Counted from the first letter of the stretch, positions 20,401 through 30,094 are shown. The stretch is DNA of 64,000 nt from Haliclystus octoradiatus (GCA_916610825.1 OU744449.1:12655520-12719519); one strand, 5' to 3'. The notes: a model not told the origin generated them from the letters alone. A program made the numbers and translations.

Positions 20401-22483
20401 ACATTTCACTGAAAATAGTTGAATTCAGATATGAATCAATAATAATGCAGTATATTTTGATATCAGTTTCAGAGAAATTCTACACGTGATTCAAATTCAA
20501 ACAAATGTCATCGTTCATCTGTCTTAACGCCAAAGTATCCACCAAGTAAGTTCATATAGTTATGATGATGTCGTTCGATATTAGTCGGTTAATTCATGAC
20601 GTGAGCTCCTCATGTCCACATTCACGAGGAGATGAAATTGTAGAATGGAACACTGGCTCAAATTTGGCATGCTATATCTAGTATCTACCTTAGTGAACTG
20701 CTTTTACAGTACTGTTTATAGAGGCCAATCAAGTATATTTAATTTTATATTATCAAAATCATATTAGTTCAATCATATGATAATGAATTATTTTTAATTA
20801 TAAATAATGTAAAGTTGTCCACACTTGTGTAGGTATAGTGCTCAATGATAAATATCAGAGCTTTAATAGATTAATAAATAAAATGAGTAAAAAAAGAGAC
20901 ATATCTGTTCTCGCTACTCCGAGTTTCACGCCATACGGCGGATATGGCGTGAAACTCAGAGAAGCGAGAACAGTATGTCTCTTTTTTGACTCATTTTATT
21001 TATTAATCTACTTACCATTGAAATATTTTCACTAGCTTTGGGTTTGAAATTTCATACTTCTTATTTTATATGTGATTAATCATTACGTCTGTATTGAATG
21101 ATTTGTTGCAGTGGCTTTTGGTAGACGTACTTACGAACTACAACCACCCTCGGCTAAATCCCGTGCCAAAGCAAAAATAGGATCTCTTGATAATGTACTG
21201 CATACGCCAGGTGGAGGCAACACAAAGGTATCATCAATTGATTCACCATATTATTATTATAACATCGTCTATGAGAGATAGATAATGTAGCTTGAATACG
21301 AGACATGCTTCCGTGATAGGTAGCTCAAAGGCCCGATCAAAGTTTCGGTTATAGTTTATGTGTAAACGCATTGGTGCAACTTGCACGTTGACGTATACAA
21401 TAACTTTATTCGATAGCCGTACAAGGCGATGTAACTCTGCATGCCCGATGCTTAAAATGAACAATAGAGTAAAATTTCCCACCAATGCTATAAATCAGTA
21501 TTATTGTATCTTCCGTTCCAGATTTTTCGTCAGAAATTGAGCTTTCGTGATAAAGCAGAGTCTCGTACTGATACACATGGCTTAGAGATGTACAGTCATT
21601 TGCCAGCAGAATTTCAAGAAATTGCCCGTCGTTTAGCCAATCAGAATTACCAGCTCAAGGAAAGTGACCGTCAATTATCACGTGGTCGTAGTAGAGTATC
21701 TAGTACATCGACACTGGGTTCAAGTAGAGCATCAAGCAGAAGCCCTTCGCGCAGTCGCAGATCAAAGTCTATATCAAGCACACCCAGTAGGGTAACACCA
21801 GCGACATCAATGAACTGTCTCTATCAGGCTGGTAGTAAAAGACTCGATTTTGATGCACCTTCAAAACCTAGTGAAAACCTCAGTCGTTCATCAAGTCTCC
21901 GATCTGTACCATCGACACCATCCCTCAGTCGCAACCATCCCGCAACTTCATCCACGTTGTACGATAAACGCAGTCGATCACGCCCAACATCTCCAACATG
22001 GTCTCGATCAGTATCTCCATCTTATTCAAGATCAGAGAGTCCATCGAGACGTTCTGGTTCTACAAGTCCTGGTGCACCATCGAAACAACGCCTGAGATCA
22101 AGATCAACGCCAGCTGCACCTAGACTTAGTACACATGGTCTCTCTCGTTCACCGTCGAGCATCTCTTCAAAATATCATCAAAGGTCTCACGCAGCAACAG
22201 ATTCACCAAGGCCAAGTGAGTACAACTATACCAGGCAGTGACGGGCATCCATAGAGCATAAGGCATAGATGGGGTAGCTTCCATATGGCGTCTATATCCC
22301 CGTTAATGTAGAGCTGGTGTTAAACCCAGGGATATAACGAGCAAGCGTAACACCATCTACAATTGCACATTACTATAATTAAAAGTAGAGATGAATATTT
22401 AAAATAGAATTATACTAAATTGTTCTGTTGTTTTCCTTATAGGAGGTCAGTCACTGTTTCACTACGTTCCCGCAGTACGATAA
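11490..22483 (+). CDS. MAPT-like: MAP2/MAP4/tau family microtubule-associated protein
   Basis: Microtubule-binding protein, identified by one tubulin-binding repeat, KIGSLDNVLHTPGGGNTK (exon 21112-21227), followed by KLSFRDKAESRTDTHG, which aligns with the end of tau repeat 4 and the region after it. Exons, all phase-compatible: 11490-11524, 17430-18526, 19850-19912, 20124-20206, 20473-20545, 21112-21227, 21522-22215, 22443-22483 (TAA). The protein starts MFCCFAPILRS, a cysteine pair that could be lipidated (inference). It continues with a 365-residue acidic Ser/Asp/Glu-rich projection region, then a basic Ser/Arg-rich tail. If the donor GTGAGT at 22216 is not used, the frame ends at 22241 with a different tail. 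Intron 1 holds the 5.5-kb transposon. No second PGGG repeat is visible in exons or introns. AATAAA lies at 22693. The family call is strong; the first and last exons are the least certain. Confidence -1.
11591..11673 (+). repeat. Left terminal inverted repeat of the transposon
   Basis: Pairs imperfectly with 16980-17059. It holds a perfect palindromic cAMP response element, TGACGTCA, at 11606-11613. It ends at the start of the plus-strand ORF, whose AAAATGGCG context also resembles a YY1 site. Confidence -1.
11606..11613. promoter_or_regulatory. CRE palindrome TGACGTCA in the transposon TIR
   Basis: Exact consensus for CREB/ATF binding, about 60 bp upstream of the ORF start. The right TIR carries two TGACGTA half-site variants (17025-17031 and 17038-17044). 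Promoter function is inferred. Confidence -1.
11672..14362 (+). CDS. Transposon ORF: SWIM, YqaJ nuclease, PHD fingers and Ulp1-like protease
   Basis: An 896-residue open frame from ATG 11672 (AAAATGG context); upstream in-frame TTG codons are unlikely starts. Domains in order: a SWIM-like zinc motif near residues 140-160 (CIGCMAGLGEVCSH); a YqaJ-type nuclease, roughly 330-510, with GRIGASSS, HATPDFLS and GEVKCP as core blocks; a PHD-like finger near 560-610 ending WLCPNC; a second Cys-rich finger near 635-690 ending WYCNTC; and a C-terminal C48/Ulp1-like cysteine protease with SHWV (His), YDS (Asp) and DCGIYA (Cys). YqaJ enzymes process DNA ends, and Ulp1 folds cleave SUMO-like tags; roles in transposition are inferred. 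An AATAAA follows at 14561. It converges with the transposase gene, with about 980 bp between the two stops. Confidence -1.
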   Translation: MANAEVNSADVENNEIPLSNYAQKLKKHVRERYLQKIAIIGVDPLLIPDVKFDGDNLPPIEATDIFSYLVMDTSHYTQQQFKAFKSLEAYNQMISGFITSISACIIKDIYVLFGKVRHSQRMNDPPVPLWILTDKKGTILCAHCIGCMAGLGEVCSHVASILFYAEVWTRINDKLACTQVKCTWLLPTTVKEVSYSPVKYINFASTKKRKSLLNEAVENAAKDLYSNKTNEPPINDLSDKSKIIPSPSPSELAIFHAALNKCVIKPVSLSLVLDYAEQFISKSRDLSTIMDLYNQQYLSLSYDQLLVKCDSIKLDIDEKHINLIEEDTREQSQGQSFYLHRAGRIGASSSYSASHSNPAQPSQSLIKNLCYPELFKFSSAATDFGCKHEKLAVLAFEAAMKIDHTNYCIKPCGLFVSKDHPFIHATPDFLSYCDCCGEGCGEVKCPYCLDGMDFQAYMLNRNCCLIKKDDDRYHLDPTHPYFYQVQQQLAITKVKFADFVVCRFDGSDIEFISDRICYDLDHWKETFQKLETFWKFCILPEVLARWYTRKDNILKLHSSECNVSLTCFCQQNIDEETVSCRNTECPIKRYHPTCLQMNVNQNKFPISWLCPNCSRLPEFKRQKTVNQDVKLAMEINIICSCKKAYCKGDNIMKCCNINCSNGKIFHLDCLGYKRRPKNYKTNWYCNTCITESAELAIEVVVSSESDSDEDLALTLVTVGTSRKRATLAKLTDEHFNIISNNGWLDCDIIHQAQVLLQNLSPSMEGLQRPTLGPCRNFGTVKSSFVQILHTGTSHWVCVSSSSSEGTVYLYDSLYQGKCNIETIEQVKNLVGNVYKEIISIPVCQQDNHSDCGIYAIAFATSFVLNTNPADFNFDKSRMRIHLLDCLVSGIMKAFPE
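14577..14790. repeat. GTTCATGAAC-family cluster between the transposon ORFs
   Basis: Several copies (AAGTTCATGAAAA, ATTCATGAACTTCAT, GAAGTTCATGAACG, TTCATGAACTGTTCATGAAA) lie between the convergent 3' ends of the two transposon ORFs. The motif is the same as in DYNC2I1 and DGK introns, so the word is not confined to host DNA. Confidence -1.
15346..16848 (-). CDS. Transposase with THAP and harbinger-type DDE domains
   Basis: A 500-residue open frame. I chose the ATG at 16846-16848 (MPMCLIVGCGRK) because THAP domains begin at the N-terminus with M-P-x-C; the 11 codons upstream open only with TTG. THAP zinc finger, about residues 1-90: C-x4-C (CLIVGC), an LWISAI core with the conserved Trp, DRVCDKHF supplying the C-x2-H, and a downstream P-x-W-x-P. 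An acidic linker follows (to about 200), then the DDE_Tnp_4 nuclease fold. Candidate catalytic residues are Asp in VAVIIDCFE, Asp in YVLADRGF and Glu in RIHVERVIG. It should bind the element ends and perform cut-and-paste transposition. No stops interrupt it. It starts about 210 bp inside the right TIR. Confidence -1.
   Translation of the reverse strand: MPMCLIVGCGRKTGKRQNKNQTDVVVEKVHFSRVPEIITNQGEASKILSTQRRTLWISAISRVGITEKILRNDRVCDKHFVSGKAARPFDKHNPDWVPSLLLGHTKVSQVKSQGSCERAIRTQERKKRMIENADIELALKLSKLDDDKQITDKAESSDFDQDEIVDFDIANGDYEPLKYVDSSTQTSEFEYLMPTSNLNPFEKSYFDGDDEKTKFYTGLPSYEILVTTYEFVVPFVNRKNTTLSLFQEFVAVLIKLRLGVPFKDLAYRFEMSVSAISKIFSSWMPILDARLSALISWPNREQLWFTMPKCYQKAFGHKVAVIIDCFEVFIERPSNLLARAQTFSNYKHHNTVKVLIGITPQGTISFVSEAWGGRTSDKFLTENCGILKNLLPGDYVLADRGFTIQESVTMTGAELAIPAFTKGVDQLDPIDVEKTRTIANVRIHVERVIGLLRQKYSILERTLPIDFMTPSGSNDVPTIDSIIRVCSALVNLCAPIIPFD
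16980..17059 (-). repeat. Right terminal inverted repeat of the transposon
   Basis: Reverse complement begins TAGAGCGTTTTCCCC and matches the left TIR, with a second matching block (GGAACCCCATAATGG) near 16993-17007. It carries two TGACGTA motifs and would be the promoter side of the transposase gene. Confidence -1.
20867..21010. repeat. Near-perfect 68-bp palindrome (foldback MITE)
   Basis: The arms 20867-20935 and 20943-21010 pair with only three mismatches and one single-base bulge around a 7-nt loop (CGGCGGA). The outermost bases are TA on both sides, which could be a TA duplication. It lies in the tau-like intron 20546-21111, 101 bp upstream of the exon carrying the tubulin-binding repeat. 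In the pre-mRNA it would form a very stable hairpin. The 65-aa ORF across it is fortuitous. Confidence -1.
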
Positions 22484-23923
22484 ACATAGAATGGATTGAA
22501 AATGTCCTTTTACCACTATTACTAACATTACTGTATGCTTTTAGTAAACTTTGATTCACGCCAAATTGTAGTATAAATTATATATAATAGATCGAATCAT
22601 TTTATGTGTTTCTTTCTTAAATTGTAAAAGTAGATAAACGTAACCAACAACAAAATAATATGCATCAACAACAAATAATCTAAAACAGACAAAATAAATT
22701 CCCTTTGTATTATTTGTATATTTAACGGGATACTGTAATGAAGCCATGTTGTTAAAGTAAACAACATTTTACAAATAAATAATTGTCAGACGATAATGAA
22801 CCGATAAATGTTATGACAATAATACTATTAACAAATAATGATGATTTTTTTAAAGTAATGTGACTAAATTGAAGGGTTTGTTATCATCTTGAATTGCTTA
22901 TTAAATTAAAAGGTTTAACTTTAGTTGATATACATCGTAATAATTAAGATTGTAATAAGAAATCGTCTTTTGAAACAGCAGATGCTGCAATAGTTTGACG
23001 TCTTGTTTTTTCAATTGATAATACCAAAACACTTCGACATTTTGTTTGGATAATATTCATTTTATCATAAGGCTAGAAATAAGAGAAGCACAATTCAAAT
23101 CAATTTGAATTTAAATAATTAACTAACGAGTCATACCAGTCAAATATTTACAATTTGGATAAATATTAAAAACATTGATTTAGTGTCTTGGAAAAAAATC
23201 AAGAAATCCCGGGCAAGAAATATATCTAATTTAAGAGACATGAAAATCAAATTTAGATTTTCTTTTATATTTTCAAATTTCTTAAATTCTTGGCGTCATT
23301 TTTCATATAATTTTGCTCTAAAATAAGATCTTACATGTTTCAATTGGGTTGACTTTATTTAATTTGAACGTCAGTGTATAGCTAAATACCCTGCATCCCC
23401 CTCTTATAGCGTAAATCCGCATAACCGAGAAACAAGTAAGTCAGGCCCCCTCATATACCCACGATCCAAGTACTTTCTTGACTAAGGCGTGAGTGACCAA
23501 CAGTGTCCGACAAAACAAAAACCTTCCGGAATCTTGAAACATTTTCTGAATTTTCTTCTCAATTTTTTGTTTAGGTTTGGCCTATAAAATCGGAAAATCA
23601 AACATTTTTTTCGGAATTTTCTCTATTTTCTCTAGGATCCCAGAATCTCCACTCTTGTCGGACCCTGGCACCAACAGGCATAAACCTTAATCTTATCCTT
23701 GGTTGTGCTAAAGTTTTGAATTGAACATTTTCACTAAAAATTTCTTGAAATGCTTCATTAATTTTCATTTCATTTCATCCGCTACGTTTTTCCCAATAAA
23801 GTCAATGCAATGTAATACTATTACAAAAGGGTGCAAGCAACATCGCATACTTTGAATGCTAAATATGTCTACAGTTAATAAAAATCTCGAAAATGTTTTC
23901 TTTTTCTTGTCAAACTTCCCCAC
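22484..23923. other. Convergent intergenic region
   Basis: Lies between the 3' ends of the tau-like gene (+) and the membrane-protein gene (-). AATAAA at 22693 could serve the plus-strand gene; TTTATT near 23354 is a minus-strand signal but distant from its stop. Apart from the hAT-like MITE at 23501-23667 I see only AT-rich sequence. Confidence -1.
23501..23667. mobile_element. hAT-type MITE, CAGGGTCCG family, diverged copy
   Basis: Begins CAGTGTCCGACAAAAC and ends CTTGTCGGACCCTG, with internal TTCCGGAAT and CTAGGATCCCAGAAT blocks shared with 62448-62624 and 62815-62991. The flanks TGACCAAC and GCACCAAC resemble a decayed 8-bp duplication. Older than the pair at 62 kb. Confidence -1.
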
Positions 23924-26900
23924 TTATTTCCCAATCCACTTACACCAGTCAGAGGAAACAGTACCCTGGTTAATCCCTTGTGTCTTCTAGTAAGATATAA
24001 TCCATACTGTTGCTAATGAACGTATATGAGGGATATATAAGGTTACTCCAATCCCCAAAAATCACAACATGCAAATGAGGCTACGTACACATACAAGTGA
24101 ATATATTCAATAATCCACATGTATTCTCATTATTGAAATAAAACGAATAAACGAACACAAAAGCACAAAATAAGATAATTAAAGTGATGCAACATACCGT
24201 TAGGAAAAGTTGTGTCTGATGAACGAAGAAAAGTAAAGCTGCTACAGCAAGAAAGTAAAGATCTTTAACTGATGCATCTGGGAAAAAAGAAAATACAAAC
24301 AACATCATATCATTAATAATATTTAGACAAAGACAAAATACATCCCCGAACTGAAATAAAGGGCAGGTGGATTGACTACATACGGTAGATCACAGTGATA
24401 AAAATATTTGTATTTGATCAGGGGGGACATCAGGATTTCCCTCAGATATGACAACAATGCTCCCACAATTAAAATAATCCTTAAATGTTGGATTTTTGAT
24501 CATGTTGTGCTACTAACTAGAGTGATAGCAATGAAAGAATATTAATACAGTGATACAGTATAACAAGCAGAGCAGCTATGAGATGTGGTGAAATGGTCCC
24601 TTATATGCAAATGGCCTAAGATATACATGGTTGCTTCAATAGAATGCAGTATATAAGAAAATATACATTGAAAGAGTGACCACTATATACAGGTGACCAC
24701 GGTATTGAGGCGATCGCTATAACATGCTTTTTCTGCATAGAGTAGTAAATTAATATTAGTTTTTGATATTTTTAATAAAATTAAGCCTAACATAAATGTT
24801 GTGTTATGGTTTATCTTGCCGAATAATTTGTTTTTTTTCAGTCTATTGTTTGACAATCCTTTGTTGTCTGAAATCTATTATTTTGCGGTATTGACGTCAA
24901 CCTCTGTAAGCCCGACACCTCTCTTAGCCGGACAAAATAGTAAAGTTACTACTTGAGTTTGATACTTTCCTGCAATAAATAACTTTTTGAAAAACTTAAT
25001 GAAGATTCACTTCTACATGTTTGAACATAGTTTATAAACTATAAATACACAAAATGGTTTGATTGATGGGGGAAAAGAAAAATGATAAGGATTATAAACA
25101 GAAATTATAATTTGTTAAAAAAGTTCCTACGGCATCGCTGGATTTTCATTAAATACGATTAGAAAGTTACTCGCAGGGCTAGCAGCAAATATTATCAAGA
25201 TTGGAGGGATGAAAGAGCAAAGATAATCTCTATCAACAGTAATTAATTTAAAATAATTGTGCAAATTACCAATTAGATGTTGCCATAGCAACCGTATTTG
25301 ATTGATCATGACCTCAACAATGACAATCCATGATTCAGAATCAAACAATGCAATGACACCTTGACCCAATAAGAAAACAGCAAGGTATCCTACAATCAAA
25401 CCAACAATTATTATATGTTATTATGGTCAGTTCAAACAAAGGCTTACAGGCAAAGTGATGTTAAAGGGGCAAAATTGACCGGCGACAGCTGCGAGCACAA
25501 GTTGAATTTATGCTTAGCGTAATTCAATCGTCTCGCTTTGAAAAAATTGTTATATAAAGGCCTAATTTGTAATAAAATTCATGTCAACAATGAACATTGT
25601 GTTATAACAATAAGCATGCACGTGATCCTAAGTGCGTAGCGCCTGCCGGTCATGTTTGCTCCTTACTAAGTATGTCAAACAGAGAGGGATGAGAAGTCAC
25701 AATTGCAATCGAGGAGGATTAGCTCAGATGGCAGAGCAACCGAACTTCAGATCGGATCATATCTGATTAACTGTGGTTCAAATCCCCCAAAGGTCAACTC
25801 AGCCTTGACTTTATCTGAAACATAAAATGAGTACTGTACCATCTTAGGACGGCGGATGGAATGGTCCAGAGGTAATTGCATTGTGAGTAGCTGCGGAGCA
25901 TCGTTGCGCATTGACAATCGAGACTTATCTGCTATGAAATCTGTTGAAATTGATCTGCAGTGTTGCGGCTGATATCAACAAAGAGTGTTTAAAATCATTG
26001 CTCTCAGCCACTCCTGAAAAAAGCCACTCCTCTAGAAATGGAGGAGTGGTACGGGTGCCTTCGGTAGTTAGACCCCGTCTACTTTTACTTTTACAATTGC
26101 AAACAATGAACAAACGTGTCAGCATGTTTTTGAAATGTGCAACATCATTTGATAATAGTTAGCTATCACTTCAGTACATGTCTCAGTTTAGTTGCGTAGT
26201 AAAGTCAGTCTTGTCACAGGTGGTTTAGAGCACCCCTTCAATTTAACATTAATGTTTTGTTTTGCTTGAATCCAATGACGGTCTGTTTGAGTCACTTTTG
26301 AGTGTGTATGAACAATGGAGTTGACTCATAGAAAATCAAAAATCAAAATATTTACCTTGAGTTGTTGTACTAAGTGACTCAATTACTTTGTCAGTATTTT
26401 TTGGGAAATGAGCATTTGAAAAAGTGAGAATTTCAAATCTTGAAAAATTTCTATTACAACAGGTGAGTGTGATAAGATCACGACATCTATCGAGAAGTTG
26501 TCCATAACAACAAAACGATTTTGGCTCTGTGGTGATCTTATCGCGCTCACTCGCTATGCATTTTACAAATTTTTACAGTATGATGTCCCTTACCTTTATT
26601 TCTCCTATTTTCAAAATTTGAAATTCGCACGTTATCAAATCCTTAATTCTCAAAAATACTTATGCGTTTATTGAAAAAACTTGGCAAAGTAATCAAGTCA
26701 CTTAGTAGTTAATAATCTAACAGAGACAGGACTTCCTAATTCTTATTCTAATGATGTTGTCCTACCTTTATTGAGTATATTTAGCGGCAGCGTTCTGGTA
26801 AGAAACCGCACAGCTGATTGGAAGTTAATTATGAAGGCATCAAGTGACGATGGCTGATTCTGAGCAATCAAATTCACCATGATACCAGCAAGTCTAAAAC

Positions 26901-29900
26901 AGAGGGGAACATCCTTAAATTATCTCTCGTCCATTATTATTAATAATTGATCATAATAATTTATATATTTGATAGCGCTATTTAGGAGTGGCACCAGGAA
27001 TTCACATATACGGGGGCTACTTATAGAAAATATTTGAAAAAATGCTTGAAAAAGTATCAGAAATGTCCCCCACAGTCAAAATGTTCTTCCCCGACAAGGG
27101 GGCTGAGAATTCTCGAAGTCTGACAAATGCTTTTTTTTCTACTTCCAGAAAACCTGATTTTTAAACCAAAACACAAAAATTTTAATTTATAATATTATAT
27201 TGTTTCTCTGATTTGAGGAAAAAAGAGACAAAATCGACTTCTGAATTATGGCCAGCCTTCCGGAAACTTAGTTGCCAGTCCGCTGGGTTTTGTCCGACCA
27301 TTGGCTAGTATCAGACGAACTGAGCCTATACTGGTATTGTAAATTAGAATTATCCATCAACTTGACGAAATAAAGATGAAAAAGAAATGATTTTAAAGTA
27401 AGGCAGCCAATGTTCGAAACCTGACACAAAATACATATCAGTTAAACAAACAAAGTTCTAGTTAGCCTGCGCGCAGACCCAATATATTTTTTATGACTAG
27501 TAGGGTCTGCGTAATATTGACAGAAAGCTTGCGCTGGACTGAATCAGGGGGAGTGGCTAAACATGAGAATCTACTGTTCGTCTATTGTTCATCAGCCAAT
27601 CGCTAGCAAGTTCTGCAAAACTAGAACCAGATCGTGATTGGCTGATAAACAACAGACAAACAAAAGGTTTCTGACGCTTAGCCCTGATTCAGTCCAGCGC
27701 AAGCTTTCTGTCGATAATACGCAGACCCTACTAATTGTAAAAAAAATTTGGGTCTGCGCGCAGGCAAAGTTCTAGTATACAGCTATGAATGACCCACAGA
27801 CCTCTATTATTCGGCCACCATTTCACTGTATAAATATCACTCACATACAGCATATAAACGGTAATAGTTCAGAAATCAAACTGACATTATTCCTATCATT
27901 AACTCACCTTCCAGCAAATTCAACACACAACCTTGGGTCTTTGCTTTTGTTGAATCCGTGGATAATTAGCCGCCCTATAACATTATTATACCTGAAATAT
28001 TAGAGGAAATGTGCGATTCAGTGTTTGGAACATTTCAAAGGCTTTTATTTCCCATTTAGTGACTGTTGCACGACAAACTGATACAGTATAATGTTATAGC
28101 TTGATTGTTTGTTCTGCAAAACATTACATCATCTTGCCTATTTACAGTTTTCTACTTTCATAATATTTTGTAATATAACATTAAAAGCGTCTATGAAACT
28201 TTAATTCTTGTTAGATAAAAACTGACACTACAGGACAATTTGAGATATTGATGGTTGGAGCGTCTGTTATCATTAGGTCTGCTGACAAGGGAATTAATTT
28301 TGCTTGCTAACAATAACCACGAAGTAGGCTACAAAATAAAGTTATTAGTATGTTCTGACTTGCCTGTGCGCTCTTATGTACTTTTTGGACACGTTCTGCT
28401 TTATGTTATATGCGAAGACCCTTGAAATGGGTCTGCCAAACAATTATGCTGAAGGTATTAAGTTATATGCAACACAGTTTAATGAAAGTTAAATCCAGCC
28501 AATTCAATTCAAGGGAGGATTAGGTCAGAAAATATAGCACCCAGAATTCAGATCTGATCAGATCTGAAATACTATGGCTCAACCCATCTCATGGTGGTCA
28601 ACTCATCCTTTACTTTATCTAAAACATGAAATTAGTACCAAATTCTGATGGCAGATAGAATGGTACAGAGGGGATTGCACTATGAGCAGCTGCAGGGTAT
28701 TGAAATCTGTTGAAATTAATCTGCAATGTTGCCGCTGCATTTTTGATTGAATACATTCCATTTGGCTGTGGCTTTAGAATAACGTATACTTCAGTGTAAA
28801 CCGCTTGCATGCAAATCAAAATTTCATTTCATTTGTCTAAATTTGCAATTTTTTGAAATTGCTAGGGCTTTGACCATAATAATGAATAAACAATGACAGG
28901 TTACAGATTAATGTGGGGGGGTCATATATCCAAAGTGTACTCAAGTGGGTTACACTGTATTAACTGAGACGTTTCCCCTTGTTTTAATTGGGGCCACTTG
29001 CCGTGATTGGGGACTAAAGCGGGGGACTATGCTTCCTATATGGTGTAATCAAACATTTAAACTTCAGAAATTAGAATCAACTATCTTTGTGATCAGAAAG
29101 TCATAGCAGCTGCTACCTTGCGTGGTTTGGCGATCAGTGCAAAAACCAATGGTGGATCTGATGCTTATATATAATGCTTTATAACCTTGTTAATGTCTGT
29201 AACCAAGCATTACTTGATAGTTATTAACACGTCCTGTAATTAGCTATATCACACAACATTAAGCTTGTGGGTAAACAATGTTGATGATGATAGGGTGTAT
29301 TAAACAATAAAACCTTAGTAGGCTACTAATGTTGAGGTTTGATAATTTTAAAGAGGCAATAACGTAAAATGCACATACTTATTATAAGAAGCAAACATTT
29401 TGTAGTAGCATCATCCAGTTTTATGCACTATCTACCTGGTTGATTGCAAGAACATGATCAAATTTGAATCTTACCTGAATAAATAAATGGTGTGTTTGAA
29501 AACTGATAAACAACTTTTGCCACCGCAGGCTTTTTCATTTAATGGCGATAATAATGAACCATTTTCTGAACTATATAGTGCTCCCGGGTCCCATTTTAAT
29601 GCTTTAAATTCATCTCCTGAACGTGGAGCGTTCGAGTTCTCCGTAGAATACAAATCATTATTTAAAGGCATATTACCAGAGGACCAATACAGTTCAAAAT
29701 ATTTCGACGCAACTGAACTGTTCTGTAAAAAACGATAGACGGTGTCGATTTTATTAACGTATCTATCACCTTCTTCGTGTTCAGCTGTGCTTTGCCAAAC
29801 AGCTTGCCCACAAAGTGTTTCTGATAAGTTTAAATTCAAATTGGGTACGCCATAATTTGTACATGACTTTTCACTCTTTGACCAACGTTTTGTTTTTGCT

Positions 29901-30094
29901 TGAAGTTGTTGTCCAAGAGGGAAATAAACTGGTGACAGGAATATATCTGAGAGAGGAGGTGGTCTAACATCAATTAATAAAATAACAACAGCCATACTTA
30001 AAGCAACAGCTACAGATACACATAAAATGACGAGACGGACACTTGGTAGTGGGTACGGATCTGGAGGTGGTGGGGAATATCGACGTGCAATCAT
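23924..30094 (-). CDS. Unrecognised multi-pass membrane protein
   Basis: Exons on the minus strand, all phase-compatible with GT-AG ends: 29475-30094, 27908-27991, 26766-26893, 25270-25389, 24198-24277, 23924-23986 (TAA), giving 364 residues. I do not recognise the family. The N-terminus (MIARRYSPPPPDPYPLP) is short and basic/proline-rich, followed by a transmembrane helix at residues 19-41. The next 165 residues, with three NXS/T sites (NLS, NSS and NGS), look luminal or extracellular. Later exons encode a helical region (FAGRLAGIMVNLIAQNQ) and hydrophobic stretches (GYLAVFLLGQGVIALF; DLYFLAVAALLFFV) typical of membrane segments. An acceptor-like TTTTATTAG lies 7 nt upstream of the ATG. Exons 1-5 are well supported by frame continuity; the last exon is tentative. 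Confidence -1.
24640..24735. repeat. Diverged fragment of the CAGTNAAACCTG MITE family
   Basis: AAGAGTGACCACTATATACAGGTGACCACGG and a following GGCGATCGCTATAAC block correspond to the interior and right part of the 177-bp MITE; the termini are lost. Located downstream of exon 4, in intron 4 of the membrane-protein gene. Confidence -1.
25464..25664. mobile_element. Short TIR element (MITE)
   Basis: The left end AAGGGGCAAAATTGACCGGC and the right end (reverse complement AAGGAGCAAACATGACCGGC) are inverted copies. The interior is non-coding. A related end lies at 6587. No convincing target duplication was seen, so no superfamily is assigned. Confidence -1.
25711..26095 (+). mobile_element. tRNA-derived SINE, copy 1
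   Basis: Head GGATTAGCTCAGATGGCAGAGC contains a pol III A box and GGTTCAAATCC is a B box. The body then continues with family-specific sequence (GGCGGATGGAATGGTCCAGAG, ATTGATCTGCAGTGTTGCGGC) ending near GACCCCGTCTAC. The same order of blocks recurs at 40685, so this is a SINE, not a functional tRNA gene. Inserted upstream of exon 4, in intron 3 of the membrane-protein gene. Confidence -1.
26369..26706. mobile_element. 338-bp foldback element
   Basis: ACTAAGTGACTCAATTACTTTG at the left end is the inverse of CAAAGTAATCAAGTCACTTAGT at the right. Similarity continues inward, and the centre holds a second inverted pair (GTGATAAGATCAC and GTGATCTTATCGC). Nearly the whole element is palindromic. 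It lies in intron 3 of the membrane-protein gene. No ORF. Confidence -1.
27462..27765. mobile_element. Palindromic MITE with 11-bp target duplication (MULE-like)
   Basis: The TIRs carry GCCTGCGCGCAGACCCAA and its complement, and arms of about 130 bp pair across almost the entire element. It is flanked by exact 11-bp direct repeats AAAGTTCTAGT (27451-27461 and 27766-27776). A 9-11 bp duplication with long TIRs fits Mutator-like elements. The exact duplication argues for a fairly recent insertion. Located in intron 2 of the membrane-protein gene. Confidence -1.
28512..28745 (+). mobile_element. tRNA-derived SINE, copy 3 (diverged, 3'-truncated)
   Basis: GGGAGGATTAGGTCAG, ACTCATCCTTTACTTTATCT and GAAATTAATCTGCAATGTTGCCGC align in order with copies at 25711 and 40685, with a degraded A box and no clear tail. 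Intron 1 of the membrane-protein gene. Confidence -1.

Noticed and set aside
20838-21035. 65-aa ORF
   Set aside because: It spans the 144-bp hairpin and shows no protein-like features.
25711-25790. tRNA gene
   Set aside because: A and B boxes are present, but no proper anticodon stem is seen and the unit continues as a repeated SINE body also found at 28512 and 40685.
29487-29738. 83-aa plus-strand ORF
   Set aside because: Antisense shadow of the first membrane-protein exon.
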